In this document: positions 24,757-33,038 of the stretch, piece by piece
Position numbering within the stretch: the stretch's first letter is position 1
Layout: every line of letters begins with the position of its first letter
From: Variovorax saccharolyticus
Lineage (GTDB): Bacteria; Pseudomonadota; Gammaproteobacteria; Burkholderiales; Burkholderiaceae_C
Assembly: GCF_030316765.1 (NCBI RefSeq)
Contig: NZ_JASZYT010000007.1
Span: forward strand, 248,001-312,000
Direction of reading: 5' to 3'
Length of the DNA: 64,000 nucleotides
Translations under genes and position numbers: made by a program
The notes under the pieces: model-generated
What the model saw: the letters and a program-made list of their open reading frames with translations, nothing else
Told to the model about the DNA's origin: nothing
Database searches by the model: none

Positions 24757-25539
24757 TTAGCCGAAACGGCCGGTGATGTAGTCCTCGGTCTCCTTGCGCT
24801 TCGGCTTGAAGAACAGGTCTTCGGTGGCGCCGAACTCGATCAGGTCGCCCAGGTACATGTAGGCGGTGTAGTCGCTGCAGCGCGCTGCCTGCTGCATGTT
24901 GTGGGTCACGATGACCACGGTGTACTCGCTTTTCAGTTCGGCGATCAACTCCTCGATTTTCGCCGTGGAGATCGGATCGAGTGCCGAGCAAGGTTCATCG
25001 AGCAGGAGCACCTCGGGCTTGATCGCGATGCCGCGGGCGATGCACAGGCGCTGCTGCTGGCCGCCCGAGAGACCCGAGCCGCTCTGCTGCAGCTTGTCGC
25101 GCACCTCGGTCCAGAGGGCGGCCTTCTTGAGCGCCCATTCGACCCGGTCGTCCATCTCCGATGCGCTGAGGTTCTCGAACAGCTTCACGCCGAAGGCGAT
25201 GTTGTCGTAGATCGACATCGGGAACGGCGTCGGCTTCTGGAACACCATGCCGACCTTGGCGCGGATCAGGGCCACGTCCTGCTTGGAGGTCAGGAGGTTC
25301 TCGCCGTCGAGCGCGATGGTGCCCTCGGCGCGCTGTTCGGGATAGAGCTCGAACATGCGGTTGAAGGTGCGCAGCAGGGTCGACTTGCCGCAGCCCGACG
25401 GGCCGATGAAGGCGGTCACCTTGTTTTCGGGAATCTCGAGGTTGATGCCCTTGAGCGCGTGGAACTTGCCGTAGTAGAAGTTCAGGTCCTTGACCGAGAT
25501 CTTCGAGCGCGTCGGCTGTGCGAGAGTGGTGGTAGGCAT
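24757..25539 (-). CDS. pstB: Phosphate ABC transporter ATP-binding protein PstB
   Basis: The 260-residue ATPase drives high-affinity phosphate import. Motifs are Walker A GPSGCGKST, the PstB-typical VGMVFQKPTPFPMSIYDN, signature LSGGQQQRLCIARG, Walker B LLLDEPCSALDPIST and the switch histidine in VIVTHNMQQAAR. It starts eight bases after the pstA stop. Confidence 0.98.
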   Translation of the reverse strand: MPTTTLAQPTRSKISVKDLNFYYGKFHALKGINLEIPENKVTAFIGPSGCGKSTLLRTFNRMFELYPEQRAEGTIALDGENLLTSKQDVALIRAKVGMVFQKPTPFPMSIYDNIAFGVKLFENLSASEMDDRVEWALKKAALWTEVRDKLQQSGSGLSGGQQQRLCIARGIAIKPEVLLLDEPCSALDPISTAKIEELIAELKSEYTVVIVTHNMQQAARCSDYTAYMYLGDLIEFGATEDLFFKPKRKETEDYITGRFG

Positions 25540-25547
25540 GGTTTTTC

Positions 25548-26432
25548 TTAGAGCTTGTTGCGCGTCAGGACCCGCGCGAGGATATTGAGTGCCAGCACGG
25601 CGACGGTGATCAGGAACACGCCGGCCCAGGCCAGCTGCTGCCAGTTCTCGTACGGGCTCATCGCGAACTTGAAGATGGTCACCGGCAGGCTGGCCATCGG
25701 CTGCGTCACGTCGGAGGTCCAGAACTGGTTGCTGAGCGCGGTGAACAGCAGCGGCGCGGTCTCGCCGGCGATGCGGGCCACGGCCAGCAGGATGCCCGTG
25801 ACCACCCCGGCGCGGGCGGCGCGCAGCGTGATGCTCAGGATCACCTTCCACTTCGGCGTGCCGAGCGCGTAGGCGGCTTCGCGCAGGCCCGGCGGCACCA
25901 GCTGCAGCATGTTCTCGGTGGTCCGGATGACGACCGGAATCACGATCAGCGCCAGCGCCAGCGCGCCGGCCAGGCCCGAGAAGGACTTGAAGTAGGCCAC
26001 CACCACCGCGTAGACGAAGAGGCCAATGACGATCGAGGGCGCCGACAGCAGGATGTCGTTGACGAAGCGCACGATGGTCGAGAGCCAGCCCTTGACGTTG
26101 TACTCCGCCAGGTAGATGCCGGCCATGATGCCGATCGGCGTGCCGACGAAGGTCGCCAACAGCACCATCACCAGCGAGCCGAAGATCGCGTTGGCGATGC
26201 CGCCGGCCTCGTTCGGCGGCGGCGTCATCTCGGTCAGGGTGCTCAGCGCCAGGCCACCGATGCCCAGGCGCAGTGTTTCCCAGAGGATCCACACCAGCCA
26301 GAAGACGCCGAAGGCCATGGCCGCCAGCGACAGGGTCAGGGCAACGAAGTTGAGCCGCTTGCGGCCGGCGAAGCGCGCCGCGCGCGTCTCGTCGAGCGTC
26401 TTGGCGTTCAGGAGTCGTTCCGCAGTGGTCAT
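25548..26432 (-). CDS. pstA: Phosphate ABC transporter permease PstA
   Basis: The 294-residue inner-membrane permease has six hydrophobic segments. PstA landmarks include GGIANAIFGSLVMV, GIYLAEYN, LSAPSIVIGLFVY, the ATPase-contact loop LREAAYALGTPKWKVI and ARIAGETAPLLFTAL. Its start codon overlaps the pstC stop by four bases (ATGA at 26429-26432). Confidence 0.97.
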   Translation of the reverse strand: MTTAERLLNAKTLDETRAARFAGRKRLNFVALTLSLAAMAFGVFWLVWILWETLRLGIGGLALSTLTEMTPPPNEAGGIANAIFGSLVMVLLATFVGTPIGIMAGIYLAEYNVKGWLSTIVRFVNDILLSAPSIVIGLFVYAVVVAYFKSFSGLAGALALALIVIPVVIRTTENMLQLVPPGLREAAYALGTPKWKVILSITLRAARAGVVTGILLAVARIAGETAPLLFTALSNQFWTSDVTQPMASLPVTIFKFAMSPYENWQQLAWAGVFLITVAVLALNILARVLTRNKL

Positions 26433-27499
26433 GATTTCGTGCCCTCGCTCTTCTTCATCTGCGCCAGCAGCAGCTTGGACAGCGACAGCACCACGAAGGT
26501 GATGAAGAACAGCACCAGGCCGAGATACATCAGCGAAGCCTGGTGCAGGCCGGCGCCGGCCTCGGCGAACTCGTTGGCCAGCACCGAGGTGATGCTGTTG
26601 GCCGGCTCGAAGACCGACAGGGAGTTCAACTGGTTGGTGTTGCCGATCACGAAGGTGACCGCCATGGTCTCGCCCAGTGCGCGGCCGAGGCCGAGCATGA
26701 TGCCGCCGATGACGCCGGCCTTGGTGTAGGGCAGCACCACCTTCGACACCACTTCCCAGGTGGTCGAGCCCAGGCCGTAGGCCGACTCCTTGAGCAGCGG
26801 CGGCGTGACCTCGAAGACGTCGCGCATCACCGAGGCGATGAACGGGATGATCATGATCGCCAGGATGATGCCGGCCGACAGGATGCCGATGCCCACCGGC
26901 GGGCCGGCCACCAGCGCGCCCAGATAGGGCACGCCCTCGAACAGCTTCTGCAGCGGCTGCTGCACGTAGGTCGAGAGGATCGGGCCGAACACCAGCAGGC
27001 CCCACATGCCGTAGACGATCGAGGGCACCGCCGCCAGCAGTTCGATCGCGGTGCCGAGCGGCCGCTTGAGCCAGGCCGGCGACATCTCGGTCAGGAACAG
27101 CGCGATGCCGAAGCTCACCGGCACCGCGATCAGCAGCGCGATCAGCGAGGTCGCCAGCGTGCCGTAGATCATGACCAGGCCGCCGTACTCGTCCTTGACA
27201 GGATCCCAGACGCTGCTGGTGAGGAAGCCGAGGCCGAACTTGGAAATGGCGGGCCAGGCGCCGTACAGCAGCGACAGCAGGATGCCGATCAGCATGGCCA
27301 GCGTCAGCAGCGCGGCGCCCTTGGCGGCCCAGCCGAACAGCCGGTCGGTGGCGGGGCCACTGCGCGGCCGCTTGGCCGGCGGCGGGCCGGCCTTGGAACG
27401 GGCGCGCTCGGCCTGAAGGTCGAGCGGCGTGGGGCTGGCGGGGAATGTGGATGACACGTGTCGCTCCGGATTCGGCGCGCGATCAAGCGGTGTACTCAT
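26429..27499 (-). CDS. pstC: Phosphate ABC transporter permease PstC
   Basis: The 356-residue permease pairs with PstA. It begins with a long cytoplasmic N-terminal extension of about 50 residues rich in Pro/Arg. This is followed by six hydrophobic segments with PstC motifs: SSVWDPVKDEYGGLVMIYG, FLTEMSPAWLKRPLG, ELLAAVPSIVYGMWGL, LLKESAYGLGSTTWEV and GRALGETMAVTFVIGN. It lies 17 bases after pstS. Confidence 0.96.
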   Translation of the reverse strand: MSTPLDRAPNPERHVSSTFPASPTPLDLQAERARSKAGPPPAKRPRSGPATDRLFGWAAKGAALLTLAMLIGILLSLLYGAWPAISKFGLGFLTSSVWDPVKDEYGGLVMIYGTLATSLIALLIAVPVSFGIALFLTEMSPAWLKRPLGTAIELLAAVPSIVYGMWGLLVFGPILSTYVQQPLQKLFEGVPYLGALVAGPPVGIGILSAGIILAIMIIPFIASVMRDVFEVTPPLLKESAYGLGSTTWEVVSKVVLPYTKAGVIGGIMLGLGRALGETMAVTFVIGNTNQLNSLSVFEPANSITSVLANEFAEAGAGLHQASLMYLGLVLFFITFVVLSLSKLLLAQMKKSEGTKS

Positions 27500-27516
27500 A
27501 CGCGCGCCGAGGGGTC

Positions 27517-28557
27517 TTACTTGATCGCGACGGGCTTGCCCGAAGCGTCCTTGATCTCACCCCAGGCGGTGGCGATGGCGCCCTTCACCTTGTCGGGCAT
27601 CGGCACGTAGTCGAGCTCGCCGGCGGTCTTGTCGCCGTTCTTGTAGGCCCAGTCGAAGAACTTGAGCGTGGTCGTGGCCTGCGTCGGCTTGTCCTGCGAC
27701 TTGTGCATCAGGATGAAGGTGGCGCCGGTGATCGGCCACGAATCCTTGCCCGGCTGGTCGGTCAGCACCTGGTAGAAGCTCTTGGACCAGTCGGCGCCCG
27801 CGGCCGCCGCCTTGAAGGCGTCATCGTCCGGCGAGACGAAGCTGCCGGCCTGGTTCTGCATCTGGGCATACGTCATCTTGTTCTGCTTGACGTAGGCGTA
27901 CTCGACGTAGCCGATCGAGTTCGGCAGCCGGTTCACGAAGGCCGCGACGCCTTCGTTGCCCTTGCCGCCCGCGCCGGTCGGCCAGTTGACCGCGGTGCCG
28001 TCGCCGACCTTGGCCTTCCAGTCCGGATTGACCTTGCTCAGGTAGTTGGTGAACAGGAAGGTGGTGCCCGAGCCGTCGGCGCGGCGCACCGGCGCGATCG
28101 CGGCGTCCGGCAGTGCCAGCGAGGGGTTCAGCGCCTTGATCGCCGGGTCGTTCCACTTGGTGATCTTGCCGAGGTAGATGTCGCCGATGACCGCGCCGCT
28201 GAGCTTCAGCTCGCCCGGCTTGATGCCCTGGATGTTGACCACCGGGATCACGCCGCCGATGACGGTCGGGAACTGGATCAGGCCCTTGCTCTTGAGCTCG
28301 TCGTCCGACAGCGGCATGTCCGAGGCGCCGAAATCGACCGTCTTGGCGTCGATCTGCTTGAGGCCGGCGCCCGAGCCGACCGACTGGTAGTTGATCTTGG
28401 CGCCGGTGGCCTTGTTGAAATCGGCGGCCCACTTCGAGTAGAGCGGTGCCGGGAAGCTGGCGCCGGCGCCGGTGGCGGCCTCCTGGGCCAGTGCCGGAAC
28501 TTGGGCGAAGGCCGCGGCGATCAGGCCGGCGGCTGCGAATTTGAACGTCGTTTTCAT
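27517..28557 (-). CDS. pstS: Phosphate-binding periplasmic protein PstS
   Basis: The 346-residue binding protein has a Sec signal peptide (cleavage near PALAQE) and mature motifs of PstS: GAGASFPAPLYSKWAADF, VDFGASDMPLSDDEL and RRADGSGTTFLFTNYL (phosphate-contacting Arg/Ser/Gly/Thr). It delivers phosphate to PstCAB. AAAGGAAG precedes the ATG, and a PhoB-box-like repeat plus a possible -10 (TAGAGT on the minus strand, 28606-28611) lies upstream, so induction by phosphate starvation is expected. Confidence 0.97.
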   Translation of the reverse strand: MKTTFKFAAAGLIAAAFAQVPALAQEAATGAGASFPAPLYSKWAADFNKATGAKINYQSVGSGAGLKQIDAKTVDFGASDMPLSDDELKSKGLIQFPTVIGGVIPVVNIQGIKPGELKLSGAVIGDIYLGKITKWNDPAIKALNPSLALPDAAIAPVRRADGSGTTFLFTNYLSKVNPDWKAKVGDGTAVNWPTGAGGKGNEGVAAFVNRLPNSIGYVEYAYVKQNKMTYAQMQNQAGSFVSPDDDAFKAAAAGADWSKSFYQVLTDQPGKDSWPITGATFILMHKSQDKPTQATTTLKFFDWAYKNGDKTAGELDYVPMPDKVKGAIATAWGEIKDASGKPVAIK

Positions 28558-28619
28558 GTGCTTCCTTTGAACTGCAAGAAGGACCCCTCAGGGGGCTTGG
28601 CAGCGACTCTAGAAAGCTT

Positions 28620-28639
28620 GTGTGACAACGTCGTGACAC
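28620..28639 (-). promoter_or_regulatory. Pho box upstream of pstS
   Basis: Read on the minus strand, GTGTCACGACGTTGTCACAC holds two TGTCAC repeats starting 11 bases apart, the spacing of PhoB half-sites. The -10 candidate TAGAGT lies eight bases further toward pstS. Confidence 0.75.
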
Positions 28640-28682
28640 TTGCGTACAGAGGAGAAATCGCCCATTGCAGCGCCTGCTTGCG

Positions 28683-28706
28683 TGTCACTGTCACATATTC
28701 GTCACA
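28683..28706 (+). promoter_or_regulatory. Pho box upstream of ppx
   Basis: On the plus strand, CTGTCACATATTCGTCACA (28688-28706) has TGTCAC and CGTCAC starting 11 bases apart, close to the E. coli consensus, with another TGTCAC at 28683-28688. It faces ppx, whose ATG is 63 bases downstream. Confidence 0.7.
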
Positions 28707-28768
28707 CGGCGCGCCTAGCCTTGCGAGCCCGCCCGGCTACGATCAGGTCCCGACACCCACAACCCTCT

Positions 28769-30286
28769 ATGAAAAACGGAACCCGCCTCGCGGCGGTCGA
28801 TCTCGGTTCGAACAGCTACAGGCTCGAAATCGGCCAGGTCGACCATGGCCAGATCCATCGCACCGAATACCTCAAGGAGACCGTGCGCCAGGGCAACGGC
28901 CTCGACAGCGCCCGCAACCTCACGCCCGAGGCGATGCAGCGCGGCTGGGACGCCCTGGCCCGCTTCGGCGAACGGCTGGCCGGCTTCGACCGCTCCCAGG
29001 TCCGCGCCGTGGCCACCCAGACCCTGCGCGAGGCACGCAACCGCGACGAGTTCCTGCTGCGCGCACGCACCGTGCTCGGCTTCGGCATCGACGTCATCAC
29101 CGGCCGCGAGGAGGCCCGGCTGATCTACCAGGGCGTGGCCCACACCCTGCCCCACACCGACGCTTCGAATCGCGAGCGGCGGCTGGTGGTCGACATCGGG
29201 GGCCGCTCGACCGAGATGATCATCGGCCGAGCGCTCGAGGCCGAGGTCATGGAGTCCTACCGGGTCGGCAGCGTCGCTTGGTCGATGAAGCACTTCCCCC
29301 AGGGCCTGTTCACCCAGGCGGCGTTCCAGGCCGCCGAGGTGGCAGCCAAGGCGGTGCTCGACGATGCGCTCGGCACCTATGTCCCCGACCGCTGGGATGT
29401 CGTCTACGGCGCCTCGGGCACCATCGGTGCGGTCGGCGACGTGCTGGCCCTGGCCGGCGGCGAGCCGGGCCTGATCACGCGCGACGGCCTCGACTGGCTG
29501 GTCGACCGGCTGCTGCGGGCCGGCAGCGCCGACCGGCTGCGCATCGAGGGCATGCGGGAGGACCGCAAGCCGGTGATCGGCGGCGGCGTCAGCGTGCTGC
29601 GGGCGGTGTTCGACCTGCTCGAGATCGAGGAGATGCGGGTGGCCCAGGGCGCGCTGCGCCACGGGGTCCTGTACGAGTTGCTGGAGCGCGACGACACGGT
29701 CGCCGACCTGCGCACCGCCACCGTGGCCCGGCTCGCGGCCCGCTTCCCGGTCGATGCGGCCCAGGTCAAGCGGGTCGGCGAGACCGCGGCCTCGCTCTAC
29801 GTGCAGCTGAATCCGGCGGCGCGCGGCGGCAGCACCACCAACCGCGCCGGCCGGGCCCTGCGCAAGCTCGGCTGGGCCGCGCAGCTGCACGAGATCGGCG
29901 CCCAGATCTCGCACAGCGAGTACCACAAGCATGGCGCCTACATCCTGGACAACGCCGATGCGCCGGGCTTCGCGGTCAACGAGATGCACGCCCTGAGCCA
30001 GCTGGTGCTGGGACATCGCGGCAAGCTGCGCAAGCTGGAGAACGCGCTCGAAGACGAGACCTTCGTGTCGCAGCTGATCGCGCTGCGGCTGGCCGTGATC
30101 CTCTGCCATGCGCGGCGCGATCCGGACCTGAAGGGTTTCACGCTCGAGCGCCCGGATGCGCGGCGCTTCATCGTCGGCTGCCGCGCCGACTGGTCGGCCC
30201 TGTTCCCGCAGTCCGCGCACCTGCTGCGCGAGGAAGTCGTGGCCTGGCAGAAGACCGCCTGGCGGGTCGAGACCGCGGGACTCTGA
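28769..30286 (+). CDS. ppx: Exopolyphosphatase
   Basis: The 505-residue Ppx/GppA-family enzyme removes terminal phosphate from polyphosphate. The ASKHA fold shows LAAVDLGSNSYRLEIG (phosphate loop), VTGREEARLIYQGVAH and VVDIGGRSTEMIIG; a C-terminal HD-like helical region follows (EIGAQISHSEYHKHGAYIL). Length fits Ppx (about 500). It is divergent from pstS, and a PhoB-box-like sequence precedes it, so it is probably in the Pho regulon along with ppk. Confidence 0.94.
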   Translation: MKNGTRLAAVDLGSNSYRLEIGQVDHGQIHRTEYLKETVRQGNGLDSARNLTPEAMQRGWDALARFGERLAGFDRSQVRAVATQTLREARNRDEFLLRARTVLGFGIDVITGREEARLIYQGVAHTLPHTDASNRERRLVVDIGGRSTEMIIGRALEAEVMESYRVGSVAWSMKHFPQGLFTQAAFQAAEVAAKAVLDDALGTYVPDRWDVVYGASGTIGAVGDVLALAGGEPGLITRDGLDWLVDRLLRAGSADRLRIEGMREDRKPVIGGGVSVLRAVFDLLEIEEMRVAQGALRHGVLYELLERDDTVADLRTATVARLAARFPVDAAQVKRVGETAASLYVQLNPAARGGSTTNRAGRALRKLGWAAQLHEIGAQISHSEYHKHGAYILDNADAPGFAVNEMHALSQLVLGHRGKLRKLENALEDETFVSQLIALRLAVILCHARRDPDLKGFTLERPDARRFIVGCRADWSALFPQSAHLLREEVVAWQKTAWRVETAGL

Positions 30287-30287
30287 G

Positions 30288-30304
30288 GCCGCTCGAAGCG
30301 GCCG
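30288..30304. terminator. Hairpin between convergent ppx and sixA
   Basis: GGCCGCT (30288-30294) pairs with AGCGGCC (30298-30304) around CGA. It lies just after the ppx stop and before the sixA stop, without a T-run. Confidence 0.4.
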
Positions 30305-30314
30305 GCCTCGGCCC

Positions 30315-30776
30315 CTAGAGCAGCTCGGGAGCCTGCACCGTGACCACCACGGTCTGGACGTCGCCGTCGCGCTCGCGCGTGCGGATCCACCACACCGCGC
30401 CCTTGCGCACCGGGCAGCTGTCCTGCTGCAGCCCGAGCAGCAGCGAGATCGCCTGCCCCAGCGAAGGCTGGTGTCCGATCATCAGCACCACCGACTTGCC
30501 GTTCGGCCAGCCGGCGGCGGCCAGCAGCGCGTCGGGCGTGGTGTCGGGTGCGAGCTCGGTGCGCATCTTGAACTTGCGCCCGAGCGCCAGCGCGGTCTGC
30601 TCGCAGCGGCGCGCCGGGCTGCAGACGATGCGGGTGCCCTCGGGCAGCTGGCGGTCGAGCCAGGCGGCCATGCGCTTGGCCTGCTTCTCCCCGCGCGCGG
30701 TCAGCGAGCGCTGCAGGTCGTCGCAGCCTTCGGTCCAGTCGTCCGCCTCGGCGTGGCGCCAGAAAATGAGGTCCAT
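30315..30776 (-). CDS. sixA: Phosphohistidine phosphatase SixA
   Basis: The 153-residue histidine phosphatase starts MDLIFWRHAEADD with the nucleophile His8 in RHA. It shows the second core region VCSPARRCEQTA and the later catalytic histidine in VVLMIGHQPSLGQ. SixA dephosphorylates phosphohistidine proteins (ArcB, NPr in E. coli). It lies three bases after the ppk stop on the same strand, so it is co-transcribed with ppk. Confidence 0.93.
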   Translation of the reverse strand: MDLIFWRHAEADDWTEGCDDLQRSLTARGEKQAKRMAAWLDRQLPEGTRIVCSPARRCEQTALALGRKFKMRTELAPDTTPDALLAAAGWPNGKSVVLMIGHQPSLGQAISLLLGLQQDSCPVRKGAVWWIRTRERDGDVQTVVVTVQAPELL

Positions 30777-30779
30777 GGT

Positions 30780-32918
30780 TCAGTCTCTCGATGCGGCGCG
30801 GCTGCGTCCGCGCGATGCGTAGCGGTTCATGAGCGCGGTCTGGGCGCCGTGAGCCTCGATGGCCCGGGAAGCGCCCTCCTCGCCCGCATGCGTGTCCTTG
30901 TAGACCCGATGGTAGACACCGTCGGCACCGAGGTCCCAGGCGTCGCGGCCGTCGTGCAGGTAGGCCACCAGGCACTCGTCGATGAGCCGCTGGCGCAGCC
31001 CGGGATCGGTCACCGGCCAGGCCAGTTCGACGCGCCGCAGCATGTTGCGGTTCATCCAGTCGGCGCTCGACAGGTAGAGCGATTCGTCGAGCGCCTGGCG
31101 GAAATAGAAGACCCGCGAATGCTCGAGAAAGCGGCCGATCACCGAGCGCACGCGGATGTTGTCGGTCAGCCCCGGCACCCGGGCCGGCAGCGTGCAGGCG
31201 CCGCGCACGATGAGGTCGATCTTGACGCCGTTGCGTCCCGCGCGGACCAGCGCGGCGATCAGGGCCTCGTCGGTCAGCGCGTTCATCTTGGCGACGATGC
31301 GGGCGGCTTCCCCAGCCGCCGCCGCCGCGCCCAGCGCATCGATGCGTGCGATCAGGTTGCGGTGCAGGTCGAAGGGCGCCAGCCACATGCGGTTGAGCTT
31401 GGGCAGCCGGCTCTGGCTGGCCAGGTGCACGAAGACCGCCTCCATGTCGGCGGTCAGCAGCGGATCGGCCGTCAGGTGGCTGATGTCGGTGTAGAGCGCC
31501 GCCGTGCGCGGGTTGTAGTTGCCGGTCGACAGGTGGCCGTAGCGCTGCAGCTTCTTGCCCTCGCGGCGCGTCACCAGCAGCATCTTGGCGTGGGTCTTGA
31601 GGCCGACCACGCCGTAGACCACCTGGGCGCCGATCGACTCGAGCATCTCGGCCCAGTTGATGTTGGCCTCCTCGTCGAAGCGCGCCTTGAGTTCCACCAC
31701 AACGGTGACTTCCTTGCCGCGCCGCACCGCTTCGCGCAGCAGGTCCATGAGCTCGGAGTCGGTGCCGGTGCGGTAGATGGTCTGCTTGATCGCCAGCACC
31801 TGCGGATCCTGTACCGCTTCCCGCAGGAAGGCCAGCACGCCGCCGAAGCTCTCGAAGGGCTGGTGGATCAGCACGTCGCTGCGCTGCAGCCGGTCGAAGA
31901 AGGACTGGCCCGGCGACAGCGTGACCGGGTAGGAGGCCAGATAGGGCGGAAAGCGCAGCTGCGGCTCGTCGAGCAGGTCGATCAGCTGCGTGAGGCGCGC
32001 CAGGTTCACCGGCCCGTGCACGCGGTAGAGCGCCAGCGGCGGCAGCTCGAACTGCGCCAGCAGGAAGGCCGACAGCGACTCGGAGCAGCTCGCCGACACC
32101 TCCAGCCGCACGGCTTGTCCGTAATGGCGATGCTGCAGCCCCTGGCGCAGCGCGGTGCGCAGGTTGCGCACGTCCTCCTCGTCCACCGCGAGATCGGAGT
32201 GGCGCGTGACGCGGAATTGCGAGAACTCGCTCACCTCCCGGCCCGGGAACATGCTCGACAGGTGGGCCCGCACCACGCTCGACAGCGCGATGAACAGCGT
32301 CTTGCCGCCCGACAGCTTGGCCGGCATGCGTATCACCCGTGGCAGCACGCGCGGCACCTTGAGGATCGCGATCGGGTTCTCGCGCCCGAAGGCATCCTTG
32401 CCGCCGAGCCGGACGATGAAGTTGAGCGACTTGTTCGCGACCTGCGGGAACGGATGGGCCGGATCGAGGCCGACCGGGATCAGCAGCGGCCGAACCTCGC
32501 GCTCGAAGTACTCGTTCACCCATTTGCGCTGCGCCGGATTGCGCTCGCCGTGCGAAATGATCTGGATGCCCTGGCTCGCGAAGGCCGGGATCAGGCCGTC
32601 GTTGTAGAGCGCGTACTGGCTCGCCACGAGCGCATGCGCCGCCTGGGCCAGGCGCTCGAACGAATCGACCGTGTAGTTGCCCTTCTGCTCGCCGGCCACG
32701 CCGGCCGCGAGATGGGGCGCCGCGCGCACCTCGAAGAACTCGTCCAGATTGGAGGACACGATGCACAGGTAGCGCAGCCGCTCGATCAGAGGCACCTCGG
32801 TGCGGTAGGCCCAGTCGAGCACGCGCTCGTTGAAGCCCAGGATGGCATGGTCCCGATCGAGCAGGGTCAGGGGCGCTTCGGTGATGGCAGGCGTAGTGTC
32901 GGAAATGGCTGGCGACAT
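30780..32918 (-). CDS. ppk: Polyphosphate kinase 1
   Basis: The enzyme of about 712 residues makes polyphosphate from ATP reversibly. Motifs are FNERVLDWAYR and CIVSSNLDEFFEVR near the N-terminus, and KQTIYRTGTDSELMDLL. GLKTHAKMLLVTRREG and YGHLSTGNYNPRTAALYTDI carry the PLD-like catalytic histidines. I chose the ATG at 32918; an in-frame ATG at 32990 would start at the edge of the PhoB-site repeats, and the extra residues do not look conserved. No good ribosome site is visible at either. Triple PhoB half-sites upstream suggest phosphate control. Confidence 0.96.
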   Translation of the reverse strand: MSPAISDTTPAITEAPLTLLDRDHAILGFNERVLDWAYRTEVPLIERLRYLCIVSSNLDEFFEVRAAPHLAAGVAGEQKGNYTVDSFERLAQAAHALVASQYALYNDGLIPAFASQGIQIISHGERNPAQRKWVNEYFEREVRPLLIPVGLDPAHPFPQVANKSLNFIVRLGGKDAFGRENPIAILKVPRVLPRVIRMPAKLSGGKTLFIALSSVVRAHLSSMFPGREVSEFSQFRVTRHSDLAVDEEDVRNLRTALRQGLQHRHYGQAVRLEVSASCSESLSAFLLAQFELPPLALYRVHGPVNLARLTQLIDLLDEPQLRFPPYLASYPVTLSPGQSFFDRLQRSDVLIHQPFESFGGVLAFLREAVQDPQVLAIKQTIYRTGTDSELMDLLREAVRRGKEVTVVVELKARFDEEANINWAEMLESIGAQVVYGVVGLKTHAKMLLVTRREGKKLQRYGHLSTGNYNPRTAALYTDISHLTADPLLTADMEAVFVHLASQSRLPKLNRMWLAPFDLHRNLIARIDALGAAAAAGEAARIVAKMNALTDEALIAALVRAGRNGVKIDLIVRGACTLPARVPGLTDNIRVRSVIGRFLEHSRVFYFRQALDESLYLSSADWMNRNMLRRVELAWPVTDPGLRQRLIDECLVAYLHDGRDAWDLGADGVYHRVYKDTHAGEEGASRAIEAHGAQTALMNRYASRGRSRAASRD

Positions 32919-32989
32919 GAAGGAGGATTTTGTAACAACCGTCGCGGGAATGCTCCACGATTGCAGCATGCCAGTGTCGAGTCCGAACA

Positions 32990-33017
32990 TGACACTTTTG
33001 TGACGATTGCGTGACGA
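32990..33017 (-). promoter_or_regulatory. Triple PhoB half-site upstream of ppk
   Basis: On the minus strand three GTCAC/GTCAC/GTCAT repeats begin exactly 11 bases apart (positions 33012-33016, 33001-33005, 32990-32994 on the plus strand as GTGAC, GTGAC, ATGAC). This is the arrangement of a PhoB site with one extra half. Confidence 0.75.
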
Positions 33018-33038
33018 ATTCCAACAGGCCGGCAGCGC

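Noticed and set aside
32919..32990. Upstream ATG of ppk at 32990
   Set aside because: It coincides with the last PhoB half-site, so the promoter would be inside the coding region; the added residues are not typical of PPK1.
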